From positions 1 through 32,761 of the forward strand of contig JASFQI010000009.1 in NCBI GenBank assembly GCA_050115555.1: a DNA stretch of 32,761 nucleotides, given 5' to 3'. Position 1 is the stretch's first letter. Every line of letters starts with the position of its first letter. The stretch is from JASFQI01 sp050115555 (GTDB taxonomy: Bacteria; Desulfobacterota; DSM-4660; Desulfatiglandales; HGW-15). The notes beneath the pieces are model-generated. The model had not been told where the DNA came from. It made no database searches and saw only the letters and a program-made list of their open reading frames with translations. The position numbers and the translations under genes were made by a program. This document shows, in pieces, positions 23,228 through 32,075 of the stretch.

Positions 23228-24019
23228 TCACGAAAAACTTTTCACCATGGACCCCACGAGCAGGAACCAGCCGTCGGTGAGCACAAAGAGCATCATTTTG
23301 AACGGAAGCGAGACCATGAAAGGCGGAAGCATCATCATTCCCATGGAGAGCAGAACGCTCGCCACCACCATGTCGATGACCAGGAACGGGATGTAAATCA
23401 GGAACCCGATGCTGAATGCTGTTTTCAGCTCGCTGGTGACAAAGGCCGAGATCAGCACGGTTGTGGGGATGTCCTCGTAATCCGTGGGTTTCTCCTCTTT
23501 GGAGACTTTCAGAAAAAGGGAAAGGTCCTTCTTCCGGGTCTGCTTCAGCATGAAGGCTCGAATGGGTTTCAGGGCCCTTTCCAGCGCCACTTCCTGGGAG
23601 ATCTCCTCGGCCAGGTACGGCTGGAGCGCCTCGTCGTTGATCTCATGATAAATCGGAGCCATGAGAAAGAAGGTGAGCAGGAGTGCAAGCCCGATCAGGA
23701 TCTGGTTGGGCGGCATCTGCTGTGTGCCCAGGGCATGGCGCAGCAGAGAAAAGACCACGGCCAACCGGGTAAACGAGGTCATCATGATCAGGATCGCCGG
23801 AGCGAGTGAGAGCACGGTGAGCAGCATGAGGATCTGGAGGAGTACGGAGACCTGCTCCGGACGCTCTGCGCCCCCGACCCCGATCTGAATGGAGGGGAGC
23901 GGGGGAAGATCCTGGGCCCCGGCAATCGACGGGAGAAGGAGCAGGGCCAGTACCGTCAGGGCGAGAATCCGACGGGATGCCGAAGGCCTGCTTGTGTCGA
24001 TGTGTTTCTCTCTATTCAT
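23228..24019 (-). CDS. fliP: FliP export-gate protein
   Basis: A 263-residue membrane protein of the FliPQR gate. It begins with a signal peptide-like segment (about residues 15-36), as FliP proteins do, and contains the signatures MTSFTRLAVVFSLLRHALGT, then QQMPPNQILIGLALLLTFF and IPFLVIDMVVASVLLSMGMM. Start ATG 24019 overlaps the end of fliO by 8 nt, implying coupled translation. fliQ follows by 10 nt. Confidence 0.96.
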   Translation of the reverse strand: MNREKHIDTSRPSASRRILALTVLALLLLPSIAGAQDLPPLPSIQIGVGGAERPEQVSVLLQILMLLTVLSLAPAILIMMTSFTRLAVVFSLLRHALGTQQMPPNQILIGLALLLTFFLMAPIYHEINDEALQPYLAEEISQEVALERALKPIRAFMLKQTRKKDLSLFLKVSKEEKPTDYEDIPTTVLISAFVTSELKTAFSIGFLIYIPFLVIDMVVASVLLSMGMMMLPPFMVSLPFKMMLFVLTDGWFLLVGSMVKSFS

Positions 24020-24377
24020 CTTGTTCCGACATTCGATGCATCCTGCCCCGGAGGAGGGCCCGAAAGCTTGTAGCGCCGGATGCTTTTTCCGGATCCGGCC
24101 TTTCGACCTCCTCAGGGCGTGTCATGCTGGAGAGCAGGGTGACGGATTCCGTTCCAAGCCCCAGGACCAGCCATTGATCTCGGATTTCCACCAGGGCGAC
24201 CGATCGCTTGGGTGCCAGATGGAGCGTGCCCAGAAGACGCATGCGTGCGGCCCCGGCGGCCGAAGGTGCGCCGAAGCGCATGCGTTTGATCACGTAGAAA
24301 AGGCAGACGATCAGTCCCAGTACGAGGAAGAGGGAGCCAGCCGTCTTGACGGCGCCGGTCGCTAGGTCCGCACCCAT
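24012..24377 (-). CDS. fliO: FliO export-apparatus assembly protein
   Basis: A 121-residue protein with a single N-terminal membrane segment (about residues 10-30, GSLFLVLGLIVCLFYVIKRM) and a small cytoplasmic domain with the FliO pattern MRLLGTLHLAPKRSVALVEI, then WLVLGLGTESVTLL. FliO helps assemble FliP. AAGGA precedes ATG 24377. The gene overlaps fliP by 8 nt. The 106 nt between it and fliN hold no gene that I can support. Confidence 0.93.
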   Translation of the reverse strand: MGADLATGAVKTAGSLFLVLGLIVCLFYVIKRMRFGAPSAAGAARMRLLGTLHLAPKRSVALVEIRDQWLVLGLGTESVTLLSSMTRPEEVERPDPEKASGATSFRALLRGRMHRMSEQDE

Positions 24378-24483
24378 GGCGTTCCTTTCCTTTTCGGGGT
24401 CGGGGTGCCTGCGAAAACGATCCCGTCCGGCTCCGGGGGTGAAGACCCAAAGGCCGAATCGCCTGTCGGTGTGAACCGGCGGA

Positions 24484-24861
24484 TCACGAGAGCCTCTTCA
24501 CCCGCTCGCCCGGGCTGATGATGTGCGAGAGGCGAACCCCGAACTTCTCGTTCACCACCACTACCTCGCCCTGGGCCATCAGCTTCTGGTTCACGAAAAT
24601 ATCCAGGGGCTGGCTGATGAGCTTGTTCAACTCCACCACCGATCCCTGGCTCAGCTTGAGCAGGTCTCCGATGGGCATACGGGTCCGCCCCAGCTCCACG
24701 GTGATATCCAGGGGGATGTCCAGCAGGAACTCCATGCCCTGAGTCTCATCATCCTCCGGGATGCCCGGCTCCATATCCGCGAAATCGACCTCTTGTGCGA
24801 CTTGAGCCGCCGGATCGGTCTCCGCCTGGATTTCATTTTGCTCGATGTTTTCTTCCGCCAT
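24484..24861 (-). CDS. fliN: FliN motor switch protein
   Basis: A 125-residue C-ring protein. An acidic N-terminal tail (about 1-45) precedes the SpoA domain: LLDIPLDITVELGRTRMPIG, then SVVELNKLISQPLDIFVNQK and GEVVVVNEKFGVRLSHI. ATG 24861 is chosen because it has GAGGA upstream and gives normal FliN length; an in-frame ATG at 25047 would lie inside fliM. FliN binds FliM and the export ATPase regulator FliH at the base of the motor. Confidence 0.96.
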   Translation of the reverse strand: MAEENIEQNEIQAETDPAAQVAQEVDFADMEPGIPEDDETQGMEFLLDIPLDITVELGRTRMPIGDLLKLSQGSVVELNKLISQPLDIFVNQKLMAQGEVVVVNEKFGVRLSHIISPGERVKRLS

Positions 24862-24919
24862 GAGATGTCCTCTTGCTTCCTGCGGTTTGCTCGGGGGAAT
24901 TCCCGTAAGCGGCCCTCCC

Positions 24920-25903
24920 TCAGGCCGCGTGCAACAGGGCCTCTTCGATTTTGAACACTTTTCTGTTGTTGGACCGTCCCGCATACCCCTGGAACTTGGG
25001 GATATCCTCCACGAGGGCAGTGAGTGGAGTGCGGTAGGTGTTGTCAAGAATGAGGATGTCCCCCTCCTTCAGGTTGAGCAGGTCCCGAATGGAGAGGTGG
25101 GTCCGGCCCAGGTCTACCTTCATTTCCACCAGGATTTGCTTCAGCCGCTCCCGCAGGCTGTTGACCCAGAACGGATCGTCCTGCCCCTCATCCTCCTTCT
25201 GATAGCCCCCCGCCAGCTTGTGACGAATCGGTTGAAAAGAGGAGTAGGGGATGCAGAGCGTGATCGATCCCAGGGGTTTGATCAACTCCACGTCGAACTT
25301 CACGGATACGAGGTACTCGTCCGGTCGCTCCACATTGACGACCATGGGGTTGCTCTCGGAGCGGATGAACTCGGTCTTGACCGGGTGGATGTCCTCCCAG
25401 GCGTCCATGAGGTTTGTCAGTGCAATGTGGACCACCTTTTCGATGATTTTGTTCTCAATGGGTGTGAAGTCGCGGCCCTCGACCTTTGTGGAGCCCGTGC
25501 CCCGGCCCCCGAAGAAGGCTTCCACCAGGTTGAACACGAGATGGCTTTCCACGACCAGCAGCCCCGTCCCTCGAAGCGGTTCCATTTTGAAAAGGTGAAG
25601 GCTTGTGGGAATCGGGAGGGATTGCTTGAAGTGCTTGAACTTGATCATCTCGGGAGGCCCGGACGACACCTCGACCATCTTTCGAATCGACGTGGACAGC
25701 GCCCCTTTCATTTTCTGGGAGAACCGGTTGTTAATGACACCCAGAAGGGGCATGCTTCCCTTGATGTCCCTTTCCTGGGTGGTCCAGTCGAAGAGCTCGA
25801 GCTCCTCCCCGGGCTCCTCGGCTTCCTGCTCGGTCTCGATCTCCCCGGAGTCCAACCCGTTCAGAAGGGCATCGACTTCTTCCTGGGATAGAAGCTGGCT
25901 CAC
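24920..25903 (-). CDS. fliM: FliM motor switch protein
   Basis: A 327-residue C-ring protein. The N-terminal CheY-P-binding peptide (LLSQEEVDALLNGL, residues about 4-17) is intact, followed by an acidic linker, the CheC-like middle domain (containing GLLVVESHLVFNLVEAFFGG) and a C-terminal SpoA domain (VDLGRTHLSIRDLLNLKEGD). The start is GTG 25903. It lies between fliL and fliN. Together with cheR it suggests chemotactic control of rotation. Confidence 0.97.
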   Translation of the reverse strand: MSQLLSQEEVDALLNGLDSGEIETEQEAEEPGEELELFDWTTQERDIKGSMPLLGVINNRFSQKMKGALSTSIRKMVEVSSGPPEMIKFKHFKQSLPIPTSLHLFKMEPLRGTGLLVVESHLVFNLVEAFFGGRGTGSTKVEGRDFTPIENKIIEKVVHIALTNLMDAWEDIHPVKTEFIRSESNPMVVNVERPDEYLVSVKFDVELIKPLGSITLCIPYSSFQPIRHKLAGGYQKEDEGQDDPFWVNSLRERLKQILVEMKVDLGRTHLSIRDLLNLKEGDILILDNTYRTPLTALVEDIPKFQGYAGRSNNRKVFKIEEALLHAA

Positions 25904-25948
25904 AGTGACTTCATCCTTTCCTTTGTCCCGCTCGAAAGCGCCTGAGGG

Positions 25949-26443
25949 CTACTGGACAATGAACTCCGTAAAATAAATGTTCGTGATCTCCCCCGATGTC
26001 AGATACTGGTTGAGCATGGTCATGATCTCGGCCCGAAGCTGGTACTTGCCTTCCAGTTGCTGAATTTCCTCAAAGGACTTGCTGCTCAGGATGGTAAGGA
26101 TCGTATCCCGGAACTGGGGCAGCCTTTGATCGATTTCCTGGACCACGATGGGCATGTCGAGCTCGAGTTCGAGCTTCGTCTTGAGGTACTTCTTGCCTCG
26201 AGGGTCGGCCAGGTTCACGATGAAGGTTTCCAGGGGATAGATCGGACCGATGTCCGTAGTCACTTCCTTTTGAGTCGTCGTAGCCTCGGCCGTCTCCTCA
26301 CCCCCGGAGATGAGCCCGGACTTGAGCACCAGGACACCGCCGCCTGCGAGGATCAGGACGATAAAGACGACGAGAATCAGCTTGATCGGGAGACCGCCTT
26401 TTCCGCCGCTCTCTTCCGTCAGGGTTTCTTCGGAATTTGCCAT
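25949..26443 (-). CDS. fliL: FliL basal body-associated protein
   Basis: A 164-residue single-pass membrane protein: a short cytoplasmic tail, a membrane segment (about residues 20-43, LPIKLILVVFIVLILAGGGV) and a periplasmic FliL domain (YPLETFIVNLADPRGKKYLK, ending NIYFTEFIVQ). FliL surrounds stator units and tunes torque. It directly follows motA (49-nt gap), where motB would often be. A second, divergent FliL-like protein lies at 15401-15997. Confidence 0.95.
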   Translation of the reverse strand: MANSEETLTEESGGKGGLPIKLILVVFIVLILAGGGVLVLKSGLISGGEETAEATTTQKEVTTDIGPIYPLETFIVNLADPRGKKYLKTKLELELDMPIVVQEIDQRLPQFRDTILTILSSKSFEEIQQLEGKYQLRAEIMTMLNQYLTSGEITNIYFTEFIVQ

Positions 26444-26492
26444 GGTTTTTACTCCCCTTCCTGGTATTTAATCCTTTTCCGCGCCGTGGCGA

Positions 26493-27257
26493 TTACTCGA
26501 AAGCGGTTTCCCGGAGCTGGGGAGGCAGATAGGCGTTCAGCTTCTGCTCCAGCAATCGGGGATTATCGCCTTTGGCGATGGACATGATACCCTCGCTCAT
26601 GAGCTCCTTCATCATGACCTCTTCGCTGCTTCGGTTCTTGAGTTTCCCGGCAATCGGCAGGAAGAGCACGTTCGCCATCAAGGCCCCGTAAAACGTGGTC
26701 AGAAGAGCGACCGCCATGGCGGGTCCGATGGTGCTCGGATCGTCCATCGTCTGAAGCATTTGAACCAGTCCGATCAGGGTGCCGATCATTCCCAGGGCCG
26801 GGGCGAAGGTGCCCAGGGTTGTGAAGATTTCAGCCCCGAGCTTGTGCCGATCCTGAATCGAGTCGATCTCCGTGTTCAGGATTTCCTTGATGGAGGACGG
26901 CTCCAGCCCGTCGATAGACAGCTGAAGCCCTTTGCGCATGAACTCGTCCCTCATGTCGCCGATGCTCGATTCCAGGGCCAGGATCCCCTCTCGCCGTGCC
27001 GTGCCCGCCAGGTCCACGAAGGCGGAGATCAGCTCTTTGGCGGTGTGCTTCTTGTGGAAGAGGGCGTTTCGGACGACCTTCACGACCTTCAGAATGTCAG
27101 GCAGCGGGTAACTGATCATGGTAGCGCCCAGCGTGCCCCCGACCACGATCATGAGACCGGGGATGTTGACGAACAGCCAAAGGCTGCTGCCCATCAGGAT
27201 GGCGCTGACAACAAGCGCGAATGCGGTAAAAACGCCGATAATGGTTGCAATATCCAT
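26493..27257 (-). CDS. motA: MotA/PomA stator subunit
   Basis: A 254-residue inner-membrane stator protein with four membrane segments (two near the N-terminus, two at about residues 150-205). Signatures are IPGLMIVVGGTLGATMISYP, then RREGILALESSI and TFAPALGMIGTLIGLVQMLQ. The pattern resembles the PomA-like branch, but the coupling ion cannot be decided without MotB/PomB. No motB follows; fliL is next. It is the first gene of the long export and switch operon, behind a sigma54 promoter. Confidence 0.93.
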   Translation of the reverse strand: MDIATIIGVFTAFALVVSAILMGSSLWLFVNIPGLMIVVGGTLGATMISYPLPDILKVVKVVRNALFHKKHTAKELISAFVDLAGTARREGILALESSIGDMRDEFMRKGLQLSIDGLEPSSIKEILNTEIDSIQDRHKLGAEIFTTLGTFAPALGMIGTLIGLVQMLQTMDDPSTIGPAMAVALLTTFYGALMANVLFLPIAGKLKNRSSEEVMMKELMSEGIMSIAKGDNPRLLEQKLNAYLPPQLRETAFE

Positions 27258-27308
27258 GAGAATCGATCTCCAAGCCGGCCAAGGTGAACGGAGTCGATCC
27301 TAATGGAA

Positions 27309-27324
27309 AGCAACCTCTATGCCA
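27309..27324 (-). promoter_or_regulatory. Sigma54 promoter of the motA-fliL...fliA operon
   Basis: The minus strand reads TGGCATAGAGGTTGCT, a near-perfect TGGCACG-N4-TTGCW element. Transcription would start near 27298, about 41 nt before motA. A consensus IHF site lies 53 nt further upstream (27377-27389). Confidence 0.85.
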
Positions 27325-27376
27325 TTCACAGGAAAGGGAAAGGGGAGGAAAAGCGAGAGGCGTTGAGCGATGTGCT

Positions 27377-27389
27377 TAACTATTTGATA
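27377..27389 (-). promoter_or_regulatory. IHF-binding consensus upstream of motA promoter
   Basis: The minus strand reads TATCAAATAGTTA, which fits the IHF consensus WATCAANNNNTTR exactly. It sits in a sharply AT-rich tract (about 27376-27418) within otherwise GC-rich sequence. IHF bending between enhancer and promoter is standard for sigma54 activation, and the distance fits. Confidence 0.6.
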
Positions 27390-27531
27390 TATAATTATAA
27401 ATTAAGTTATTCATCGAATGCGTCGCAACGGGGGCGAACAGGATTCCTGCGGCCCGGGCGAAAGAACCCAAAGGGAGCAGGGGGTGTTCGACCTCAGGAT
27501 CGCGCAGGACCCGTTGTCCGCGGAGACGCAA

Positions 27532-27545
27532 GTCAAGATCTTGAC
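27532..27545. promoter_or_regulatory. 14-bp perfect palindrome, candidate activator site
   Basis: GTCAAGATCTTGAC is a perfect palindrome about 210 nt upstream of the motA -24 element, a usual enhancer distance, with the IHF site in between. The non-coding stretch 27258-27685 otherwise holds the promoter, the IHF tract and the hairpins behind flgE; I see no gene in it. Binding by the NtrC-type regulator is inferred. Confidence 0.35.
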
Positions 27546-27564
27546 GCCACGCAGAAAAGGGAGA

Positions 27565-27677
27565 CTCCGGGTGGGCGGTGAGGAGGAGACCCCACCCGGA
27601 GCCTTCACTGGAAGCCGGGAAGCTTGGTCCTGCGCTCAGCCGATCTGAGGAGGAGGGCTGAGGGGGACTTCGCCCCC
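27565..27677 (-). terminator. Three hairpins downstream of flgE
   Basis: In transcription order after the flgE stop: GGGGG/CCCCC (27662-27677), CTCAGCC/GGCTGAG (27635-27662), and an 11-bp stem CTCCGGGTGGG/CCCACCCGGAG with a 15-nt loop (27565-27601). The last is followed in the transcript by a pyrimidine-rich run with TTTT, making it the best terminator candidate for the hook operon. Confidence 0.55.
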
Positions 27678-27685
27678 GAGCGTCA

Positions 27686-29380
27686 CTAGCGTTTCAGGTT
27701 GATCAGTTCCGCCAGCATCTCGTCCGTCACGGTGATGATCTTGCCGTTGGCCTGAAAGCCGCGCTGGGTGGTGATCATCTTGACGAACTCGTTGGCAATG
27801 TCCACGTTGGATTGTTCCAGAGAGTTGGGCGCGATGCTTCCCAGGCCGTTCGTCCCGGGCTGTCCCGTGATGGCGTCCCCGCTCTCCCGGGTCTCGCGAA
27901 ACAGGTTTCCGCCCTCCTTGTGAAGGCCCTGCTCGTTCTGAAACTTGGCGAGCGTCACGCGGTACAGGGCCAGGATCTGCCCGTTTGAGTACGTGCCGGT
28001 CATGATCCCGTCCACGTCCACTTCCACCCCCTCCAGATCTCCGGCGCCGTATCCATTGGCGGACTCAAACGTGGTCGTGGATTCACTGGCGAACTGAGTG
28101 GTGGTCAGGGAGTCGTTGACAAGGGTTCCCGTTCCGTCGTCCTGAGTCCCGATGTTGAATTCCAGCGCCATGGGGTTGCCGCCGATGAAGTCCGGGGCGA
28201 ACTCGTAGTACCCGTTGGCATTGGTGGAGGCGGTGGTCCAATTGGCGGAACCGGTGAGGCTGAAGGTGACCGTATCTCCGGCGCTGGCCCCTGCGATGGA
28301 TGCGATGGAGATGTCTGCGTTGCCGGAACCGTCCAACTGGACGTTCACGGCATTAGGGTCATTATCGGCTCCAAGGATAGTCGCAGCGTAAGGGCCGCCG
28401 CCTGCGATACCCCAATTCGCGCCGTCAAAAGTGAGCACGATATCCGTAGTTGTATCCTGGGTCACAGCCTGCTGATCGTTGATGCTGACGACTGCATCGG
28501 TGAGAGCCGTTGGGGCACTCTCGTCAACGGTTGCCGATTGCTCATGCCCTGCAGTATCCAGGGTTTCCATGGTCAGGTCCGTGATGGTCCCCGAGCTTTC
28601 CGAAAAGGTAACCTCCCCCCGGGCCAGGAGCCCGGCACTGGACGTCCCGGCAAAGCCGGCGCGTTCGTCCTCGTCGGGGTTGCATACCACCATGTATTCC
28701 CAGGTGGAGTCCGACACGGGATCGTAATAGACCGTAACGTCATGGGTGTCCCCGAGGGAGTCGTACACCTTGACCGTGGACTGGTACTGGTAGTTGGAAG
28801 TTACAACGGGAGGATCGTTGTCGGCGTCCCATGCATTGGTCAAGGAGGCCGTCTGGCTTGTTGCATCGGAGTTCAGATTCGTGATCAGCCGCACCTGGGT
28901 GCTCTCCTCCGGTGGTGAGGTGAAGGAGTCGAGCACGATGTCGGTCACGGAACCCACGTCCTGGCCTGTATCAGGATCCATTTCCCAGCCTTGTACCACA
29001 TAACCCTCTGGGTTCACGAGATATCCTTCGCTGTCAAACTGGAAGTTGCCCGCCCGGGAGTAAAACAGCTCGTTACTCCCGGATTCTCGCAATTGGAAGA
29101 ACCCGTCTCCCCCGATTCCGAGATCCGTGGTGTTCCCTGTGGATTCAAAAGAGCCCTGCATGAACACGCTCGTGATGTCACCCATGGCGGTTCCCCGGCC
29201 TACCTGGGCCGTACCCGACATGGTGGCCGTGGACTGGCTGAGCAAATCCTGGAATGTGAACCGGCTGCTCTTGAAACCCACGGTGTTCACGTTGGCAATG
29301 TTGTCGCCGATGATCTGCATGGCATTGCCCAGGGTGCTGAGCCCGCTGATGCCTGAAAAGAGTGCGCTGGAAAGGGCCAT
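27686..29380 (-). CDS. flgE: FlgE hook protein (large variant)
   Basis: A 564-residue axial protein forming the hook. The N-terminus (SALFSGISGLSTLGNAMQII, then GDNIANVNTVGFKSSRFTFQ) and C-terminus (NVDIANEFVKMITTQRGFQA) are the conserved rod and hook motifs. The middle (about residues 150-480) is Ser/Thr/Asp/Gly-rich and enlarges the outer D2/D3 domains, so the protein is some 160 residues longer than the enterobacterial one; large hook proteins are common in this group. AAAGGAGG precedes ATG 29380. It is the last gene of fliK-flgD-flgE. Confidence 0.96.
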   Translation of the reverse strand: MALSSALFSGISGLSTLGNAMQIIGDNIANVNTVGFKSSRFTFQDLLSQSTATMSGTAQVGRGTAMGDITSVFMQGSFESTGNTTDLGIGGDGFFQLRESGSNELFYSRAGNFQFDSEGYLVNPEGYVVQGWEMDPDTGQDVGSVTDIVLDSFTSPPEESTQVRLITNLNSDATSQTASLTNAWDADNDPPVVTSNYQYQSTVKVYDSLGDTHDVTVYYDPVSDSTWEYMVVCNPDEDERAGFAGTSSAGLLARGEVTFSESSGTITDLTMETLDTAGHEQSATVDESAPTALTDAVVSINDQQAVTQDTTTDIVLTFDGANWGIAGGGPYAATILGADNDPNAVNVQLDGSGNADISIASIAGASAGDTVTFSLTGSANWTTASTNANGYYEFAPDFIGGNPMALEFNIGTQDDGTGTLVNDSLTTTQFASESTTTFESANGYGAGDLEGVEVDVDGIMTGTYSNGQILALYRVTLAKFQNEQGLHKEGGNLFRETRESGDAITGQPGTNGLGSIAPNSLEQSNVDIANEFVKMITTQRGFQANGKIITVTDEMLAELINLKR

Positions 29381-29493
29381 GTTGTTGTCCTCCTTTTTTT
29401 AAATGCTTCGCTCGCATTCCTCACCCGCTCCCGGCGGGACTGCGGGGGGAATGAACCTACGGTTATGGTTGATCCCCAAGGGGGCGTTTTCGT

Positions 29494-30210
29494 TTATTGT
29501 TCGCTCTCATCTGTTGTGATGGACGCATCCCCGCTGGAGGTTGCCTCGGCGAGCCGTACGTCCAGAACCGAACCCAGGTCCACGGCGAGGTCCCCTATGT
29601 ACAGAGTGGATGTGTCTCCTTCGAGGCGGACTCGGTCTACGGTCCCCAGGACCTTGGGGGTGACCCGGACGGATTCACCCAGAGGGGTCAGGGCCGTAAT
29701 CTCGAACTCGTAGCTCCCTTCAGGCATTTCAGCCCCGGCGGTGCTTTCCCCGTCCCACTGGAATTCGTGGGAACCGGCCTGGAGCGTACCCAGAGAAAGG
29801 GTTCGGACGGGGATTCCCCGATCGTCCGAGATGGTCACGGTGCACTCTGCTGACTGATCCAGGTCAAAGGCCCCTCGCGCTGTATCCTCACCGTTCAGGG
29901 CAAGCTGGTTGCCTTCGAGCAGGACCTCTTTGCCGATGAGGCTCAGGGCCTCGTACCGGGCCTGATTGTCCTGAGTCGTGGAAAGGCTTTCCAGGGACTC
30001 ATTCACGTTGAAGAGCTGCTCCAGGCTGCTGAACTGGGCCAGCTGAGAGGCGAACTCCGTTCCGTCCATGGGGTTGAGTGGATCCTGGTTCTGCATCTGG
30101 GCCAGGAACATCTTGATGAAGGCATCCCGGTCCATTTCCTGTGTGGCGCTTTCCGCATACAAATCGGTTTCCTGTACGGTCGAAATGCCACTGATTGAGG
30201 AGATATCCAT
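29494..30210 (-). CDS. flgD: FlgD hook-capping protein
   Basis: A 238-residue hook cap scaffold. The N-terminal domain has the hallmark FIKMFLAQMQNQDPLNPMDG, then TEFASQLAQFSSLEQL. The C-terminal half combines a small barrel (SLIGKEVLLEGNQLALNGED) with an Ig-like fold (GSHEFQWDGESTAGAEMPEG). ATG 30210 is preferred because FlgD homology begins there and AGGAAA precedes it; the upstream in-frame ATG (30288) would overlap fliK. The 70-nt gap to fliK and 113-nt gap to flgE hold no gene. Confidence 0.95.
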   Translation of the reverse strand: MDISSISGISTVQETDLYAESATQEMDRDAFIKMFLAQMQNQDPLNPMDGTEFASQLAQFSSLEQLFNVNESLESLSTTQDNQARYEALSLIGKEVLLEGNQLALNGEDTARGAFDLDQSAECTVTISDDRGIPVRTLSLGTLQAGSHEFQWDGESTAGAEMPEGSYEFEITALTPLGESVRVTPKVLGTVDRVRLEGDTSTLYIGDLAVDLGSVLDVRLAEATSSGDASITTDESEQ

Positions 30211-30280
30211 CACAATTTCCTTTCGTACGCTTTTTGTCCGGCGTGATTCATCGGAACTTCTGTCGGCTCCCGCAACGACT

Positions 30281-32029
30281 TCAGGCAAGCACGTCGATTT
30301 GATGCAGACTGCGGGCCTGGCTTCGCCCGGTGCTCACCGCATCCACCGCCGGTGCGTTTCCCTGGAGGCCGGATGCCTTGGCGCCCCCTCTTCTCCCGCT
30401 TCTGCCTCCTGTCCTGCCCTGCCCGTCCGCAAACCGTCGGTCATCCAGTCCCGCGTGGACCTCGAAACGTTCCACCGTGAGACCCAGGTTGTTCAACTGC
30501 TGTTTGAGCTGCTGGAGGTTGGCTTCGATGAGCTCCTTCACCATGGGGTTCTCTGCATTCAGGTGTGCACTCACATGTCCCTGGCGAATGACCAGATCCA
30601 GGTCGAGTCGTCCGAGCTCCGGGGGGCGAATCTGGAGGCTGGTCTTCTGCTCGCCGGCCCGGACCATCCAGACCATCCGATCCACCACCTTGGGCAGGGG
30701 TTCCGGAAGGGGCGCTGCCTGGGGTGCGTTTCGCACGGAAGCGATCGGCTGGGTCGATTTCACCCGCTCCGCTCCGGGGATCGAGAATTCGGAGCCCACG
30801 GTGGGTCGCTGAACAGGCGTCTTTCCCTGGGGCTCTTCTCCTTCGGCCGTGTCAATAAAGAAGGCGGATCCTTTTTCATCGGATGCCCTGGAAGAAAGCA
30901 GAGGATTTGCCTTTGCGGAAGAAGGATCGGAAGAACGAGAGCCGGATGCCCATTCCTTCATCATCTCGGAGAGGGTGCGACTCGGGGATCCCTCTTCCCC
31001 GCTCGAACGGTTGCCCTGCCCCAGTCTTCCGTCCTCCTGTTTCAAGATGTCGAGCACCTGCTCTTTCCATTCAGGACGGAACGTCTCTCCCTGATTTTTC
31101 CGAATGTAGATTCGAGCGGCGGGATCTTCCGACAGGGTGGCTGTGCCCGAGATGTCCCGACTGCTCATGCTGCGAACGGACAGGGTCTCCAGAAACTGTT
31201 TTACCTCCTGTGGCTGCAGTCCCTTCTCCCGAAGAAGAGCTGCGATCTCCTTCTTCGCGACGGCCTGATCCTCGCTCGAGGACCCTTTCGTGATCTGTTC
31301 GATCATGCGGTCGAGGCCGGCCTGCTGGGCCACTTTTTCTGTGGATTCGGGACGAACCGGAATGCCCAGTTGTCTGCTGAAGATCGTGGCGAGCCGGGAC
31401 CCCGTATCGGTGCCCACGTCGGTGAAGAACTTGCCCAGGGAATCTGCGAGCCGGTCCAGGTCCAGGTTTCCCTTATGGTCTAAGGAGTTTTCGACGGCCT
31501 CATTGACCTGTTCGACGTTGAGGCCCATTTTGAAGAGCGCGTCCTCGACCCGGGGGATGTCCGTGCTTTCCACCACCAGGGAGGTGCCGACGTTGGACTC
31601 CTGCTGGAGAAATCCGCTCAGCTTGGTCATGAGCCGGTCCAGGCGAATGTCGCCTCCGCCTGTACTGAAGGAGCGGAGAAACTGGTCGATCTCGTCGGTC
31701 GCAAGGCCTTGTTTCTCCAGGAAGCTGCGGATATGAGACAGGGCCGAGTCCGGGATCATGAGCTTCCCCTTGCAACCGCAAATCAAGCTCGAAAGGTCGC
31801 TCCCTTCACCGGTTTTCCCGGATGCGGTCTGCCCTTCGCCCTCAGGTGCGAGCCCCATCCAGGAGAGCAGGGTCAGGCCGCTCTCGTCCCCGTCTTTGCC
31901 ACTGCTGGATTTCTGCAAGAACGACTGGAAGAGACTGTCCCCGACGTCTCCCGGAGTCACGGCCTTTTTGCGCATCGGCAGGCCCTGAACGCTTGTGGAG
32001 AGGGAGATAAGGGCATTGAAGGTATTCAT
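30281..32029 (-). CDS. fliK: FliK hook-length control protein
   Basis: A 582-residue exported ruler. The long N-terminal and middle part is hydrophilic, Ser/Glu-rich and weakly conserved. The C-terminal Flg_hook domain (about residues 430-540) contains KTSLQIRPPELGRLDLDLVI and RQGHVSAHLNAENPMVKELI. The tail is rich in Gly and Arg. It measures hook growth and triggers the FlhB switch. ATG 32029 has AAGGAG about 6 nt upstream, and the sigma54 promoter ends about 47 nt upstream; the longer in-frame reading from 32092 would start inside that promoter. Confidence 0.93.
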   Translation of the reverse strand: MNTFNALISLSTSVQGLPMRKKAVTPGDVGDSLFQSFLQKSSSGKDGDESGLTLLSWMGLAPEGEGQTASGKTGEGSDLSSLICGCKGKLMIPDSALSHIRSFLEKQGLATDEIDQFLRSFSTGGGDIRLDRLMTKLSGFLQQESNVGTSLVVESTDIPRVEDALFKMGLNVEQVNEAVENSLDHKGNLDLDRLADSLGKFFTDVGTDTGSRLATIFSRQLGIPVRPESTEKVAQQAGLDRMIEQITKGSSSEDQAVAKKEIAALLREKGLQPQEVKQFLETLSVRSMSSRDISGTATLSEDPAARIYIRKNQGETFRPEWKEQVLDILKQEDGRLGQGNRSSGEEGSPSRTLSEMMKEWASGSRSSDPSSAKANPLLSSRASDEKGSAFFIDTAEGEEPQGKTPVQRPTVGSEFSIPGAERVKSTQPIASVRNAPQAAPLPEPLPKVVDRMVWMVRAGEQKTSLQIRPPELGRLDLDLVIRQGHVSAHLNAENPMVKELIEANLQQLKQQLNNLGLTVERFEVHAGLDDRRFADGQGRTGGRSGRRGGAKASGLQGNAPAVDAVSTGRSQARSLHQIDVLA

Positions 32030-32075
32030 GGCGTCTCCTTGTGTCGGATCGTGGTGTTCGTCACCCGCCACAAAG

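Noticed and set aside
27234..27241. GCCGATAA on the plus strand within motA
   Set aside because: It is inside a gene, points away from it, has no properly spaced -35 and no plus-strand gene downstream.
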